In this document: positions 47,134 through 56,242 of the stretch, one piece after another
Layout of the letters: every line of letters starts with the position of its first letter
How positions within the stretch are numbered: the first letter of the stretch is position 1
Source: Clostridioides difficile CD160
Lineage (GTDB): Bacteria > Bacillota > Clostridia > Peptostreptococcales > Peptostreptococcaceae
Assembly: GCF_000449425.2 (NCBI RefSeq)
Contig: NZ_AVHW01000095.1
Location: 83,323-147,322 of the forward strand
Reading direction: 5' to 3'
DNA length: 64,000 nucleotides
The notes under the pieces: generated by a model
The model's database searches: none
Told to the model about the DNA's origin: nothing
The model's input: only the letters and a program-made list of their open reading frames with translations
Position numbers and translations under genes: made by a program

Positions 47134-48159
47134 CTAAGCCCTGTCCTTCCTTTTCATCAATAGCATTACTACAATTGGTGCTCCTAATAAAGATGTTATT
47201 GTGCTTATTGGTAATTCTATTGGCGACAGAATTACTCTTGATATTAAATCACAAAGAGCTGTAACTATACTTCCTAAAAAAATTACCACTGGTATTAGTA
47301 CTCTATTATCTGATGTCTTAAATATCAATTTTGAAACTTGTGGTACTGCAAGTCCAATAAATCCTATAGGTCCTGCAAATGCTGATACTATTGCTGCTAG
47401 TATACTAGATATAAATACTACCAAAAATCTAAAAAATTTTATATTTATACCAATACTTTTAGCATATTCTTCTCCTAATAAAAAAGCATTTAGAGGTTTT
47501 ATTATAAAGATACTCATTAAAAGACCTAGAACACCAATCAATATAAGTATCTCTACTTTTTCCCAGGTAAATCCAGAAAAACTTCCCATAGACCAAACAG
47601 TGAATTCCTTTAATTTTTCACTATTTGCAAATGATTGTAGTACATTAGTTATACCACTACACACATATCCAGTCATAATTCCTATTATTAAAAGAGTCGT
47701 TATATTCTTTACCTTACTTGCAAATAAAATGACTACAGACATTACAATCAAAGCTCCTATAAATGCTGCCACAAATATACTCATTGAAGTTATATTTTCA
47801 AATCCTAATGTATATCCACCCAAAATCATAAGTGCTACTGATAAAGTAGAACCTGAAGATACACCTAATATATATGGTTCAACTATTGGATTCTTAAAAA
47901 ATATCTGTAGTAAAATTCCTGATACTGCTAAACAAGCTCCACCCACCATAGTTGCAAGTACTCTTGGAATCCTTATGTTGTATATTATTTTATAGTGTTC
48001 TGTATTATCCATACCTCTTAATACAACATCTATTATTTCTTTAAACTCAATTTTTACAGATCCAAATGCTACACACACTAAAAAAGTAAGTATCATACCT
48101 ATAATTAGTCCTATAAATATTGTAGTATTCTTTATTCTCATTTTATTGATAAAATCCAT
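47134..48159 (-). CDS. btuC: Cobalamin-type ABC transporter permease
   Basis: This 341-residue protein has about ten membrane segments and the BtuC/FecCD motifs IYNIRIPRVLATMVGGACLAVSG (as NIRIPRVLATMVGGA), VEPYILGVSSGSTLSVAL and AGPIGFIGLAVPQVSK. It pairs with the downstream ATPase and the upstream binding protein. The promoter is shared with the operon's riboswitch leader. Confidence 0.9.
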   Translation of the reverse strand: MDFINKMRIKNTTIFIGLIIGMILTFLVCVAFGSVKIEFKEIIDVVLRGMDNTEHYKIIYNIRIPRVLATMVGGACLAVSGILLQIFFKNPIVEPYILGVSSGSTLSVALMILGGYTLGFENITSMSIFVAAFIGALIVMSVVILFASKVKNITTLLIIGIMTGYVCSGITNVLQSFANSEKLKEFTVWSMGSFSGFTWEKVEILILIGVLGLLMSIFIIKPLNAFLLGEEYAKSIGINIKFFRFLVVFISSILAAIVSAFAGPIGFIGLAVPQVSKLIFKTSDNRVLIPVVIFLGSIVTALCDLISRVILSPIELPISTITSLLGAPIVVMLLMKRKDRA

Positions 48160-48231
48160 TTATATACCCCTCTTAACAAATCTATATTAACTAAAATCCA
48201 TAAAACTCATCTTTTAGTGTCGTATTATATA

Positions 48232-49362
48232 TTATTTATCATAATTTATATAATGTTTAATTTTTTCACCTGTAGCTCCTGGATGAAACATCTCAACTAA
48301 ATCTACTATTAATTCATCAGTCTTATCTACTGATTGATAATAATCTGGAGCAAATACCCACAAGTTACCATTTTTTACAACATCCAAATCAGCCAATACA
48401 GGTGCACTAGATTTTATAGACTCTAAGTTTGGTGCATAATCTGAGCTTGATGAGTATACAAATATATCTGCATCCTTTGCAACTTCATGTAGTTGTTCAA
48501 TACTCACTCTTCCTTCATTTGAATCCATTGAAGCACATGCATTTATTCCACCAGCCATTCTTATCATATTATCTACATATGAATCTTTAGGTGCTACATA
48601 AGCATTTCCTTCATATACAGATGCCCATACTACCTTAGGCTTGTTTTTGTTTTTTATTTTTTTACTTACTTCTTCTATCTTTTGTACTGTCTTATTTAAT
48701 TCACTAGTGGCTATATCTTCTTTATCATAAAATGCAGCTATTAAGCTTGTCCATTCCATTCTTCCAAATGGATTTTGCTCTTTATATTCATTATCTACAA
48801 CATAGTTAAGTCCTAATTCTTTTAGTTTATCAATAAATTTTGTATCAGCTTCTGATAAACCACTACTAACTATAGTTAAATCAGGGTTTAAATCTACTAT
48901 TTTTTCATAATCTGGTGCTAAGTTTGAACCAACATAATGTATCTTTCCGTCCTTCATCAAATCTTTAATTTCTTTGATAGTCCAATACTGTTCCTCTGTT
49001 GTTACTGCTTTTATGCTATCTAGCTCACCTATTGTTCTTAGAGAACAAGCTTGTGTTGTAGATGCTATTAAGACATTATCTACAGGTGTTCTAACTATAT
49101 TAGCATTTTTATACTTTTCAGGAACTTCAATTTTTTTAGGAATTAAAATTAGTTCTCTTTTATCTCCATCAGTTACTTTTTTAATTCCATCCTCTAAGTC
49201 TTCAACACTAAACCCACTTGCATATTTTAATTCTAACTTCTTACCACTACTAACTTGTGCATTCTCTTTATCATTTTTACTACATCCTATAAGACCTCCT
49301 ACTAAAAGAACTATCATAATACTTAGAAAAAATTGCTTTAAAACATTTACTTTAAATTTCAT
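48232..49362 (-). CDS. btuF: Cobalamin-type ABC transporter binding lipoprotein
   Basis: This 376-residue lipoprotein has a signal sequence ending in the lipobox LIGC (near residue 26), then a class III binding-protein fold (TTEEQYWTIKEIKDLMKDGK, VWASVYEGNAYVAPKDSYVDN). I chose the ATG at 49362, eight bases after GGAG; an upstream in-frame GTG overlaps that site. The cobalamin riboswitch and terminator lie immediately upstream. It should capture corrinoids outside the cell. Confidence 0.88.
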   Translation of the reverse strand: MKFKVNVLKQFFLSIMIVLLVGGLIGCSKNDKENAQVSSGKKLELKYASGFSVEDLEDGIKKVTDGDKRELILIPKKIEVPEKYKNANIVRTPVDNVLIASTTQACSLRTIGELDSIKAVTTEEQYWTIKEIKDLMKDGKIHYVGSNLAPDYEKIVDLNPDLTIVSSGLSEADTKFIDKLKELGLNYVVDNEYKEQNPFGRMEWTSLIAAFYDKEDIATSELNKTVQKIEEVSKKIKNKNKPKVVWASVYEGNAYVAPKDSYVDNMIRMAGGINACASMDSNEGRVSIEQLHEVAKDADIFVYSSSSDYAPNLESIKSSAPVLADLDVVKNGNLWVFAPDYYQSVDKTDELIVDLVEMFHPGATGEKIKHYINYDK

Positions 49363-49490
49363 CTCTTTCACTCCAATATTTTATTTTTTATAAGTGGTTA
49401 AAAATTCTAATAACATATACTTTTAAAATATATCTCATTAGAACTATATTAAAGTCATCTTTAATAATTATAACCTTTTAATAAAATAAA

Positions 49491-49521
49491 AAACTTCTCC
49501 TAATTTAGAAAGGAGAAGTTT
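49491..49521 (-). terminator. Terminator following the cobalamin riboswitch
   Basis: AAACTTCTCC (49491-49500) pairs with GGAGAAGTTT (49512-49521). On the minus strand the stem is followed by TTTTTATTTTA. It lies between the riboswitch and the binding-protein gene. It should form when B12 is bound, so expression falls when cobalamin is plentiful. Confidence 0.88.
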
Positions 49522-49599
49522 ATATATCAATTTTACAAAAAATGAATTGATATTTCATTTTATTATAAATTACAATTTCCACCCTAAATTGAACCTATG

Positions 49600-49765
49600 T
49601 AATACTGGGCAGGTCTTCTGACTCACGGCTTTTCCTCTATCATCCTTCCCAAAACTTTTCATATAAATCTCAGTGGATTTTGATTTCGTATCCGTATACA
49701 GTAGCGGGGGCTGTAGTGAATTTACATCACTTTCCCTATTAAACTAATATAGTACCCTAGTATCA
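49600..49765 (-). ncRNA. Cobalamin (B12) riboswitch
   Basis: On the minus strand the segment carries the core elements of the AdoCbl riboswitch: AATAGGGAAAGTGATGTAAA, the B12-box ACAGCCCCCGCTACTGTA, and GCCGTGAGTCAGAAGACCTG. Order and spacing are as expected. It is followed by an intrinsic terminator and the btuFCD-type operon. Edges are approximate. Confidence 0.95.
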
Positions 49766-49835
49766 TTTTATTTAATTTTTATTAACATAATTGTAGTTTA
49801 TTGTTGACCACTTTGCAAGGTTGATTTAACATATA

Positions 49836-49887
49836 AAAAAAAGAGTGCTTAAAATGACTATAAAAATCAGTTTAAAACACTCTTTGT
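49836..49887 (-). terminator. Terminator of the sugar-acid catabolic operon
   Basis: AAGAGTGCTT (49841-49850) and AACACTCTTTG (49876-49886) pair with one G-U, and the minus strand continues TTTTTTTTATA. It lies about 25 bases past the stop of the DapA-family gene. Confidence 0.85.
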
Positions 49888-49913
49888 TTTTTACTATATA
49901 TCTAATTAACCAG

Positions 49914-50807
49914 TTAACATATATTTAATTCATTCATTAGTTTTTTAATCTCATATACTTGATTTTCATTTGGCTTTATAAAAGGTGCAGTCATGTAATC
50001 ACTCACTTGTAAGCCTCTAATATTCATTGCTTTTTTCATTGCTGGTATAAATGGGTTTGTTATTAAATAAAAATCCATAGCTTTATTTATATATTTTTGA
50101 ATTTCTATAACCTTATCCATATCTCTATTATTATAAGCTTCTGCCCATTTTGAACAAACTTCTGGAATTAAATTTGATAGACCTCCTATACAACCTGCTC
50201 CTCCAGACATTAGATTATGTATAAAGTTTTCATCATAACCACTATATATCTTAAAATCTGGAAACTCTGCTTTCATAGTATTTATTAAATCTCTAGTGTG
50301 TCCCATCAAAGTTACTGTATCCTTATAACCAACTATATTTTTATGCTTTCTTACAAGTCTTAATGTAAGTTCTGGACTCAAATCATAACCAGTTCTATCT
50401 GGATAATTATATAGATATATTTCAGCTTCTGTATTTTTAGCTATTTCGCTATAAAACAACTCAATACTGTCATCATCAAGAGAGAAATAATAAGGGCTTA
50501 TTATCATAACTCCATCTGCTCCACTATTATGTGCATAATTTGAAAGCTCTATAGACTCTTTTATACTCATACGGCTTGTACCTATAAACACTTTTACTCT
50601 CTTATTAACATGATTAATTACTAAATCTATAAGTTCTTTTTGCATATCCATAGACATATTAAAGAACTCTCCAGTACTTCCCATTACAACTAGGCCATCT
50701 ACTCCTCCATCTATAAGATGGTCATAGACTTTCTTATTTCCTTCTTTATCTAAATTTCCTTCTTCATCAAATATTGTAACCACTGGTGTCAAAAATTCTG
50801 CTTTCAT
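49914..50807 (-). CDS. DapA-family aldolase (2-keto-3-deoxy-acid aldolase-like)
   Basis: This 297-residue class I aldolase of the DHDPS/NAL superfamily should cleave or form a 2-keto-3-deoxy acid with pyruvate as one part. It shows the pyruvate-binding GSTGEFFNMS, the Tyr in LYNYPDRTG and the Schiff-base Lys in IVGYKDTV (near residue 161). In operon with a KDG-type permease and a sugar-acid dehydratase, KDG or KDGal aldolase is more likely than dihydrodipicolinate synthase. It is the last gene of the leftward operon. Confidence 0.85.
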   Translation of the reverse strand: MKAEFLTPVVTIFDEEGNLDKEGNKKVYDHLIDGGVDGLVVMGSTGEFFNMSMDMQKELIDLVINHVNKRVKVFIGTSRMSIKESIELSNYAHNSGADGVMIISPYYFSLDDDSIELFYSEIAKNTEAEIYLYNYPDRTGYDLSPELTLRLVRKHKNIVGYKDTVTLMGHTRDLINTMKAEFPDFKIYSGYDENFIHNLMSGGAGCIGGLSNLIPEVCSKWAEAYNNRDMDKVIEIQKYINKAMDFYLITNPFIPAMKKAMNIRGLQVSDYMTAPFIKPNENQVYEIKKLMNELNIC

Positions 50808-50888
50808 AATTTAAACTCCTAAAATTTATTTTAATATGTTCATTTAATACATTCAGGTTCTGCCTTAACATTACCTATATTAAAACAT

Positions 50889-51791
50889 TTACTTAATGTA
50901 ATTTCTTAAAATTCCAATACTTTCAACCTCACATTCAATTACATCTCCACTACTCATATATCGAGGAGGTGAAAAACCCATACCAACTCCAGAAGGTGTA
51001 CCAGTAGCTATAATATCTCCAGCCTCTAAAGTCATACCTTTTGAAAGTTCTGAAACTATGTCTGAAATGTCTGATATGAATAACCTTGTATTAGAATTTT
51101 GTCTTTCTTCACCATTTACTCTACTGCATACCTTAAGTTTTACAGGAAAAGAAATTGCACTTTTATGTACGATACATGGCCCTAAAGATGTAAATGTATC
51201 TAATCCCTTTCCTCTAAACCATTGAACATGCTCTTTTTGTAACTTTCTAGCAGAAATATCATTTATAACAGTGTATCCAAAGATATAATCTTCGACCTCT
51301 TCTTTTTTAATATTAACACCTGTTTTACCTATTACTACTCCAAGTTCAACTTCATAGTCTAATTGACTATTTATATCAAAATGACCATCTATCTTATCTT
51401 CTGGGCCTATAGCTTTTGTAACACGTTTTGTAAAATAGACTGTTTTTTGTGGTTTTTCAAAACTATCATCAAAGTGAGTTTGAGTTTCTTCAAGATGGTC
51501 TTTATAGTTCACTCCCACACATAAAATATCGTGTATAGGTTTTTCTATAGGAACATGTATAATACATTCTTCTCTTTTAAAAACATCATAATTATGGAAT
51601 ATATCTTCCTTTATAGTACTTTTCAGTCTAATGATATCGTCTTGAGATATATTTTGAATTAAATCATTTAAGTTCTTAAAAGATTTGCTAAGATTTAAGG
51701 AATTAATATCTATAATAAATAATTCATCTTTAGAAAAAACTCCTATTCTTTTACATTCATTTTTTCCTTCAGTAAAACTGACAAACTTCAT
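50889..51791 (-). CDS. Fumarylacetoacetate hydrolase-family protein
   Basis: This 300-residue protein has the FAH fold: ILCVGVNYKDHLEET (about residues 98-112), the metal ligands ELGVVIGKTG and a late IATGTPSGVGMGFSPP. Family members hydrolyse or dehydrate 2-keto acids; in non-phosphorylated sugar pathways one type splits 2,4-diketo-3-deoxy acids. Substrate here is unknown, though context points to a sugar-acid intermediate. It lies 81 bases before the aldolase gene. Confidence 0.87.
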   Translation of the reverse strand: MKFVSFTEGKNECKRIGVFSKDELFIIDINSLNLSKSFKNLNDLIQNISQDDIIRLKSTIKEDIFHNYDVFKREECIIHVPIEKPIHDILCVGVNYKDHLEETQTHFDDSFEKPQKTVYFTKRVTKAIGPEDKIDGHFDINSQLDYEVELGVVIGKTGVNIKKEEVEDYIFGYTVINDISARKLQKEHVQWFRGKGLDTFTSLGPCIVHKSAISFPVKLKVCSRVNGEERQNSNTRLFISDISDIVSELSKGMTLEAGDIIATGTPSGVGMGFSPPRYMSSGDVIECEVESIGILRNYIK

Positions 51792-51839
51792 AATCTCACC
51801 CTTTATTAAAATTCTATGTATTCGTTTTTTAATTAAATC

Positions 51840-53000
51840 TTATACATAGTTACATACTCTAGCTATTGCCATTTCAGTATATCCAAGAGACTCAGCCTTT
51901 GATTGTTTTCCATTTGCTACATCTACAATCATATTTAATAAATCATCTGTTAATTCTTCCATTGTTTGTGGACCATATATAACTGGGCTAGCATCAAAAT
52001 CCATATTGTCTTCCATATTTGCAAAAGTTATTTTGTTTCCAGTTATCTTTATTACAGGAGCTATTGGATTTCCTGATGGAGTTCCTCTACCTGTACTAAA
52101 TACTACTATTTGAGCTCCTCCTGCAACCATACCAGCGACAGATGAAGCATCATTTCCAGGTGTATCCATTATAACAAGACCTTTTTTATCAATCTGTTTA
52201 GCATAATCATACACTTCACTTATTGGTCTATGACCACCTTTATGTATACAACCTAGTGATTTTTCTTCCAAGCTTGTCAAGCCACCAGCTATATTTCCAG
52301 GAGATGGATTTCCTTCTCTTACCTCTTCTCCAACTAATTTTAACGAATTTTCATATCTATGCACTATATGTAATATTTTTTCTTTTACTTCTTCATTTAC
52401 TGCTCTTCTAGCTAATATATGCTCTGCTCCTATAAATTCAGTAGTTTCACTTAAAATTGATGTTGCTCCTAAATCAACAAGTCTATCACTTAATTCACCT
52501 ATTAGTGGATTTGCTGCTAATCCACTTGTTGGGTCAGACCCTCCACACTCAGTTCCTAGTATAATCTCAGATATTGGGAATTCTTCTTTTCTAAGTAAAG
52601 ATGCCTCTTGAGCCATTTCTCTAGCATAACGAACAGCCTTTTCTATAGTTTTCAAAGTCCCATGTTCTTCCTGTATTACAAGGGTTTTTATTGGCTTGTT
52701 TGTTCTCTCTTTTATTGCATCTACTACCAAATCATTTTGACAATTCTCACATCCTAAAGATACCACTATTACCCCATATACATTTGGATTTGCTGCATAT
52801 CCAGCCATAACATCCATAGTCAATTGTTGGTCTGAATTTACTTGTGAACATCCATTTTGATTATTAAAAGTAACTGCTCCTTGAACTTGAGACGCTATTA
52901 TTCTAGTTGTATCTGATGCACAAACACTAGTAGGTAATACTAATATGTGGTTTCTTATACCAACTCTTCCATCTGGTCTTTTATATCCATAAAATTTCAT
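51840..53000 (-). CDS. UxaA-family sugar-acid dehydratase, large subunit
   Basis: This 386-residue protein matches the C-terminal part of altronate and galactarate dehydratases. It has RVGIRNHILVLPTSVCASDT, the iron-site-type cysteines in VSLGCENCQ and LGTECGGSDPTSG, and RGTPSGNPIAPVIKITGN near the end. The SAF N-terminal part is a separate gene (53162-53467), an arrangement common in Clostridia. The two should form one enzyme that removes water from an aldonate, giving a 2-keto-3-deoxy acid. Confidence 0.88.
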   Translation of the reverse strand: MKFYGYKRPDGRVGIRNHILVLPTSVCASDTTRIIASQVQGAVTFNNQNGCSQVNSDQQLTMDVMAGYAANPNVYGVIVVSLGCENCQNDLVVDAIKERTNKPIKTLVIQEEHGTLKTIEKAVRYAREMAQEASLLRKEEFPISEIILGTECGGSDPTSGLAANPLIGELSDRLVDLGATSILSETTEFIGAEHILARRAVNEEVKEKILHIVHRYENSLKLVGEEVREGNPSPGNIAGGLTSLEEKSLGCIHKGGHRPISEVYDYAKQIDKKGLVIMDTPGNDASSVAGMVAGGAQIVVFSTGRGTPSGNPIAPVIKITGNKITFANMEDNMDFDASPVIYGPQTMEELTDDLLNMIVDVANGKQSKAESLGYTEMAIARVCNYV

Positions 53001-53161
53001 ACTGATTTCCTCCTAAAATAGTCTATATACCTTCTGTAATTTTCATATATTATAACTTTTTGTTACACTCACTAATCAAATAGATAAAATCTTATTTGAT
53101 AATAATTAAATACTAAAAAACAATGAATTTAACTTCTATAAATTTATAAATAAGTATTATT

Positions 53162-53467
53162 TTATACATTGCCCATAGCTTGTTTGTCCAAATCCTCTCT
53201 AACACTTCTAACATTATGAATATGTACATGTTGACCAATCTTTATTTCCTGATTTGCTTCTCCTATATGCTCTCCATATTTAGTAACTTTGTCACCTTCA
53301 GCCATATCTTTTATAGCCAATTTATGATAAATAGTTATATCATCTAATGCTTTAATTGTCTTTATTGTTTTATCTTTTAATTTAAAACTAATTTCGCTAT
53401 TCTTAGTTATTGCTTCAATAGCTACTGCAACGTTATCTTTTTCATCAATTATCACCGCATTTATCAT
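53162..53467 (-). CDS. UxaA-family dehydratase, small SAF-domain subunit
   Basis: This 101-residue protein is the SAF domain that forms the N-terminus of single-chain altronate dehydratases. It ends in the typical HVHIHNVRSVR segment and contains GDKVTKYGEHIGEANQEI. It is expected to bind the large subunit encoded 161 bases downstream. GGAG precedes the ATG. Confidence 0.87.
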   Translation of the reverse strand: MINAVIIDEKDNVAVAIEAITKNSEISFKLKDKTIKTIKALDDITIYHKLAIKDMAEGDKVTKYGEHIGEANQEIKIGQHVHIHNVRSVREDLDKQAMGNV

Positions 53468-53559
53468 TATTCTTACTCTCCTTTGTAAATAATATAATTT
53501 TATTAATATCCTAAAATCTAATTAAAGAATTTGCTATTTCAATAGTAACTCATGTAATA

Positions 53560-54534
53560 TTAAGCTGTTATTGTCCCATCCTCATTTTGTTTTGGAAACT
53601 TAGGACATCCATACTTCTTAGCCCACCAACTAGTTATAAGAGGAACTAATATTGCAGTGACAACTACTGCGGCTGCTACTTGAGTTGTTGCTGTTGCAAC
53701 ATATGGTTGCCATGATGGGTCAACTAATGCAACAGCAGCGGGTACAGCAATTGCATTTCCAGCAGTTGTAGCTACAGCCCATCCTGCATATCCTGGACGT
53801 TTTCCTATAAATTTATCACAGAATACTATAAATATACCTCCTACAAACACAGATATTAATCCAAGTATTACTCCTGATAATCCTCCTTTTAGTATACTTG
53901 CAAGGTTTATACTACTACCTAGTGCAAATCCTACAAAAGGTACAAGCAAATTACATCCTGGCTCTAAAAATTCTTTCATTTTTTTATCAAAATTACCTAT
54001 TATCATACCAACAAGTATTGGTACTATTGCAGCCAATAAAGACAACAAAGGCACATTTGCAAGACCTGAAGTCCCAAGAGCTATTAATGTAAAAAATGGT
54101 CCATCATTTAAAGTAAGTAAACTCATAGTTGCACAATCTGTTTCATCTCCATATGAAGTCATCAATGAAAGATATATACTACCATTACTATTTGTAACTG
54201 CACTTATAACAGCCAATGTTGTGAGACCAAGTACTCCATCCATTCCAAATAGTTTACCTATAAGGATACCTATTAAAGCACCTATAGCAAATTTGGAACC
54301 CAGAAGTATTCCACCTCTTTTTAAAACTTTTGGCATTTCTCTAAATTGAAGTTGAGTTCCTAAGCACACCAGTTGAACTCCAATTATAGTTGCAGACCCA
54401 ACACTTGAAAATACTGCTGTTGTAAATGAACCTATTTGCACAATATCTGGGCAAAATGTATTAATGAAAGCTGCTATAAACATTGGAACTATCATCATAC
54501 CTGCAGGAATTTTTTTAATAAAATCCATTATCAT
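53560..54534 (-). CDS. kdgT: 2-keto-3-deoxygluconate permease
   Basis: This 324-residue protein has about ten membrane segments and matches the KdgT family: MDFIKKIPAGMMIVPMFIAA at the start, AVISAVTNSNGSIYLSLM, and AVATTAGNAIAVPAAVALVDPS. It is a proton-coupled importer of 2-keto-3-deoxygluconate or a related acid. It heads the operon kdgT-SAF subunit-dehydratase-FAH-aldolase. AGGAGG lies nine bases before the ATG at 54534, with a twin palindrome upstream. Confidence 0.92.
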   Translation of the reverse strand: MIMDFIKKIPAGMMIVPMFIAAFINTFCPDIVQIGSFTTAVFSSVGSATIIGVQLVCLGTQLQFREMPKVLKRGGILLGSKFAIGALIGILIGKLFGMDGVLGLTTLAVISAVTNSNGSIYLSLMTSYGDETDCATMSLLTLNDGPFFTLIALGTSGLANVPLLSLLAAIVPILVGMIIGNFDKKMKEFLEPGCNLLVPFVGFALGSSINLASILKGGLSGVILGLISVFVGGIFIVFCDKFIGKRPGYAGWAVATTAGNAIAVPAAVALVDPSWQPYVATATTQVAAAVVVTAILVPLITSWWAKKYGCPKFPKQNEDGTITA

Positions 54535-54609
54535 AAAGTTACGCCTCCTAAAACATGATATTTAATTACTCTTATTAAGTTTTTAGCTTTAATTCTAACG
54601 GCCGTTTCA

Positions 54610-54644
54610 GTTCGTATTTAAGAACTAAGTTTTTATTTACGAAT
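54610..54644 (-). promoter_or_regulatory. Twin-palindrome operator upstream of kdgT (probable IclR site)
   Basis: Two 16-mers, GTTCGTATTTAAGAAC (54610-54625) and GTTTTTATTTACGAAT (54629-54644), follow the same pattern and start 19 bases apart. The same arrangement, with the same 19-base step, recurs upstream of the alcohol dehydrogenase gene. The neighbouring IclR-family regulator is the likely ligand. Confidence 0.75.
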
Positions 54645-54723
54645 CTTTGAATTAATGATAGCATTTTCCTATTTATGAGTCAATAAAAAAAATAAATTTT
54701 TGTCAAAATTTTTTCAAATTATC

Positions 54724-54797
54724 TGATAATATACTATGTATTATCAAATAGCTTCATTATATGCAAAAATACAAAGCACTCAAAAATATATAGTGCT
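54724..54797. repeat. Two hairpins in the kdgT-iclR divergent region
   Basis: TGATAATA (54724-54731) pairs with TATTATCA (54739-54746), and AGCACT (54775-54780) with AGTGCT (54792-54797). No coding gene ends here, so they could mark a short RNA, attenuator or operators. The remainder of 54645-55127 is AT-rich and I see no gene in it. Confidence 0.4.
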
Positions 54798-55127
54798 CAA
54801 AACTATAAAATTTTTTATACAATTCGAATAATAGACAAATTATAAGATATAATTCACAATATTTTGATATATCTATATAAAATACAGCTATTAAATAGAT
54901 TCTCTTAAATTATATAACTAAATATCACCAACTTTCTTTAGGTATATTTTGGAAATTAATGTAATTATTTATGTAGAACCTCCTAAAAAATATCTACCAG
55001 TCTTTGAGTCAAGAGCTTATTTATGTACAAATCTACATATTTATTTTCCACATTGTAAAATATCACATAGTGTGCTAAAATCAACATATTCTAATACTTT
55101 AAATTAATAAAAAGAGGGGGGAAATTT

Positions 55128-55904
55128 ATGACTTCAGATAATCATCGCCCAACAGCTAGGATATTAGATATTTTAGAAGCATTAGCTGAGTCCGAAAACG
55201 GATATACTCTCACAGAAATAGCAGATGCTATTAATGCTCCAAAAAGTAGCATCTTTCCTATAGTTCATACACTTAATGCTAGAAAATATATTACTATTGA
55301 TAAGAATACATCCAAATACTCTATAGGGATACGTTCTTACACATTGGGGTCTTCATTTTTTGAAAAGAGAACTATTTTCAATTATGTAATTGAAGAAATG
55401 ACTAATATAGTTAATTCTTGTTCTGAAACTTGCCAGCTTGGTATCCTTGACAACAATGAAGTTCTTTATGTTGGTAAAGTAGATTCTCCAGAACCAATTA
55501 GACTTATTTCTTATGTTGGTAAAAAAATACCTGCTAATTGTACAGGCCTTGGAAAAGCTCTTTTATGTGATTTTGATAAGGAAACACTAATAAGTTTATA
55601 TCCAGATGGTTTAAAAGGCTTTACAGAAAAATCAATTACAGACTTTGATGTTTTATATGAGCAACTTCTTGAAGTTAAAAAAACACAAATAGCTTCAGAA
55701 TGTGAAGAATCAATGCAACATCTAAAGTGTCTTGCTGTGCCAATAAGAAAAAATGGATGTATAAGAGCTGCTGTTAGTGTGACATTACCACTGTTTAGAG
55801 CTAATGAAGAAAAAATAGAACTGATAAAAGAATTACTTTTAAATGCTCAGAAAAATATTCAATCTATGATGGAAGAACGCAATGAAGATATTATAATAAA
55901 TTAA
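55128..55904 (+). CDS. IclR-family transcriptional regulator
   Basis: This 258-residue regulator has an N-terminal winged helix (RILDILEALAESENGYTLTE, then IADAINAPKSSIFPIVHTL) and a C-terminal IclR effector domain (CQLGILDNNEVLYVGKVDS, GKKIPANCTGLGKALLCD, CLAVPIRKNGCIRAAVSVTL). GAGGGGGG precedes the ATG. It is divergent from the kdgT operon and upstream of the alcohol dehydrogenase, and probably controls both through the shared palindromes. Ligand is likely a sugar acid or keto-deoxy acid. Confidence 0.92.
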   Translation: MTSDNHRPTARILDILEALAESENGYTLTEIADAINAPKSSIFPIVHTLNARKYITIDKNTSKYSIGIRSYTLGSSFFEKRTIFNYVIEEMTNIVNSCSETCQLGILDNNEVLYVGKVDSPEPIRLISYVGKKIPANCTGLGKALLCDFDKETLISLYPDGLKGFTEKSITDFDVLYEQLLEVKKTQIASECEESMQHLKCLAVPIRKNGCIRAAVSVTLPLFRANEEKIELIKELLLNAQKNIQSMMEERNEDIIIN

Positions 55905-55997
55905 GTTAATGTTTAACAGATACGACATATTGAAAATTGTAATAATTAAAAATTCTATTTTAAACTGGCATATTTATTTGATTTATACAATAAAAAA

Positions 55998-56037
55998 CAA
56001 AGCTACTGATTTAACTACAGTAGCTTTGTTTTTTTAT
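55998..56037 (+). terminator. Terminator of the IclR gene
   Basis: ACAAAGCTACTG (55998-56009) and CAGTAGCTTTGT (56018-56029) form a perfect 12-base stem followed by TTTTTTTAT. It lies about 95 bases after the IclR stop. Confidence 0.93.
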
Positions 56038-56093
56038 GATAATTTTTATTTTTTTATTGACATGATAAAAATACTATGTTAAATTCTAATCAT

Positions 56094-56128
56094 AATCGTA
56101 TTTACGAATTAAGTTCTTATATAAGAAC
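56094..56128 (+). promoter_or_regulatory. Twin-palindrome operator upstream of the alcohol dehydrogenase (probable IclR site)
   Basis: AATCGTATTTACGAAT (56094-56109) and GTTCTTATATAAGAAC (56113-56128, perfectly palindromic) start 19 bases apart, exactly as the pair upstream of kdgT. The site is about 115 bases before the gene start. Confidence 0.75.
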
Positions 56129-56242
56129 TCGCATATCTGTATTAATCTAAGCCATAATTATATGATAAACAAGCTAAAGAAAGATTATTAGATATATATT
56201 TCTTATATAAAAATCAATTTAAAATAAAAGGAGATTTTAGTT

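Noticed and set aside
47201..47995. A 264-codon plus-strand frame opposite the B12 permease
   Set aside because: It is a mirror of the strongly supported permease gene, lacks a ribosome binding site and resembles no protein family.
49914..50807. Lysine-pathway dihydrodipicolinate synthase (dapA)
   Set aside because: The Schiff-base Lys and Tyr are shared by the whole superfamily; its place behind kdgT and a sugar-acid dehydratase favours a keto-deoxy-acid aldolase.
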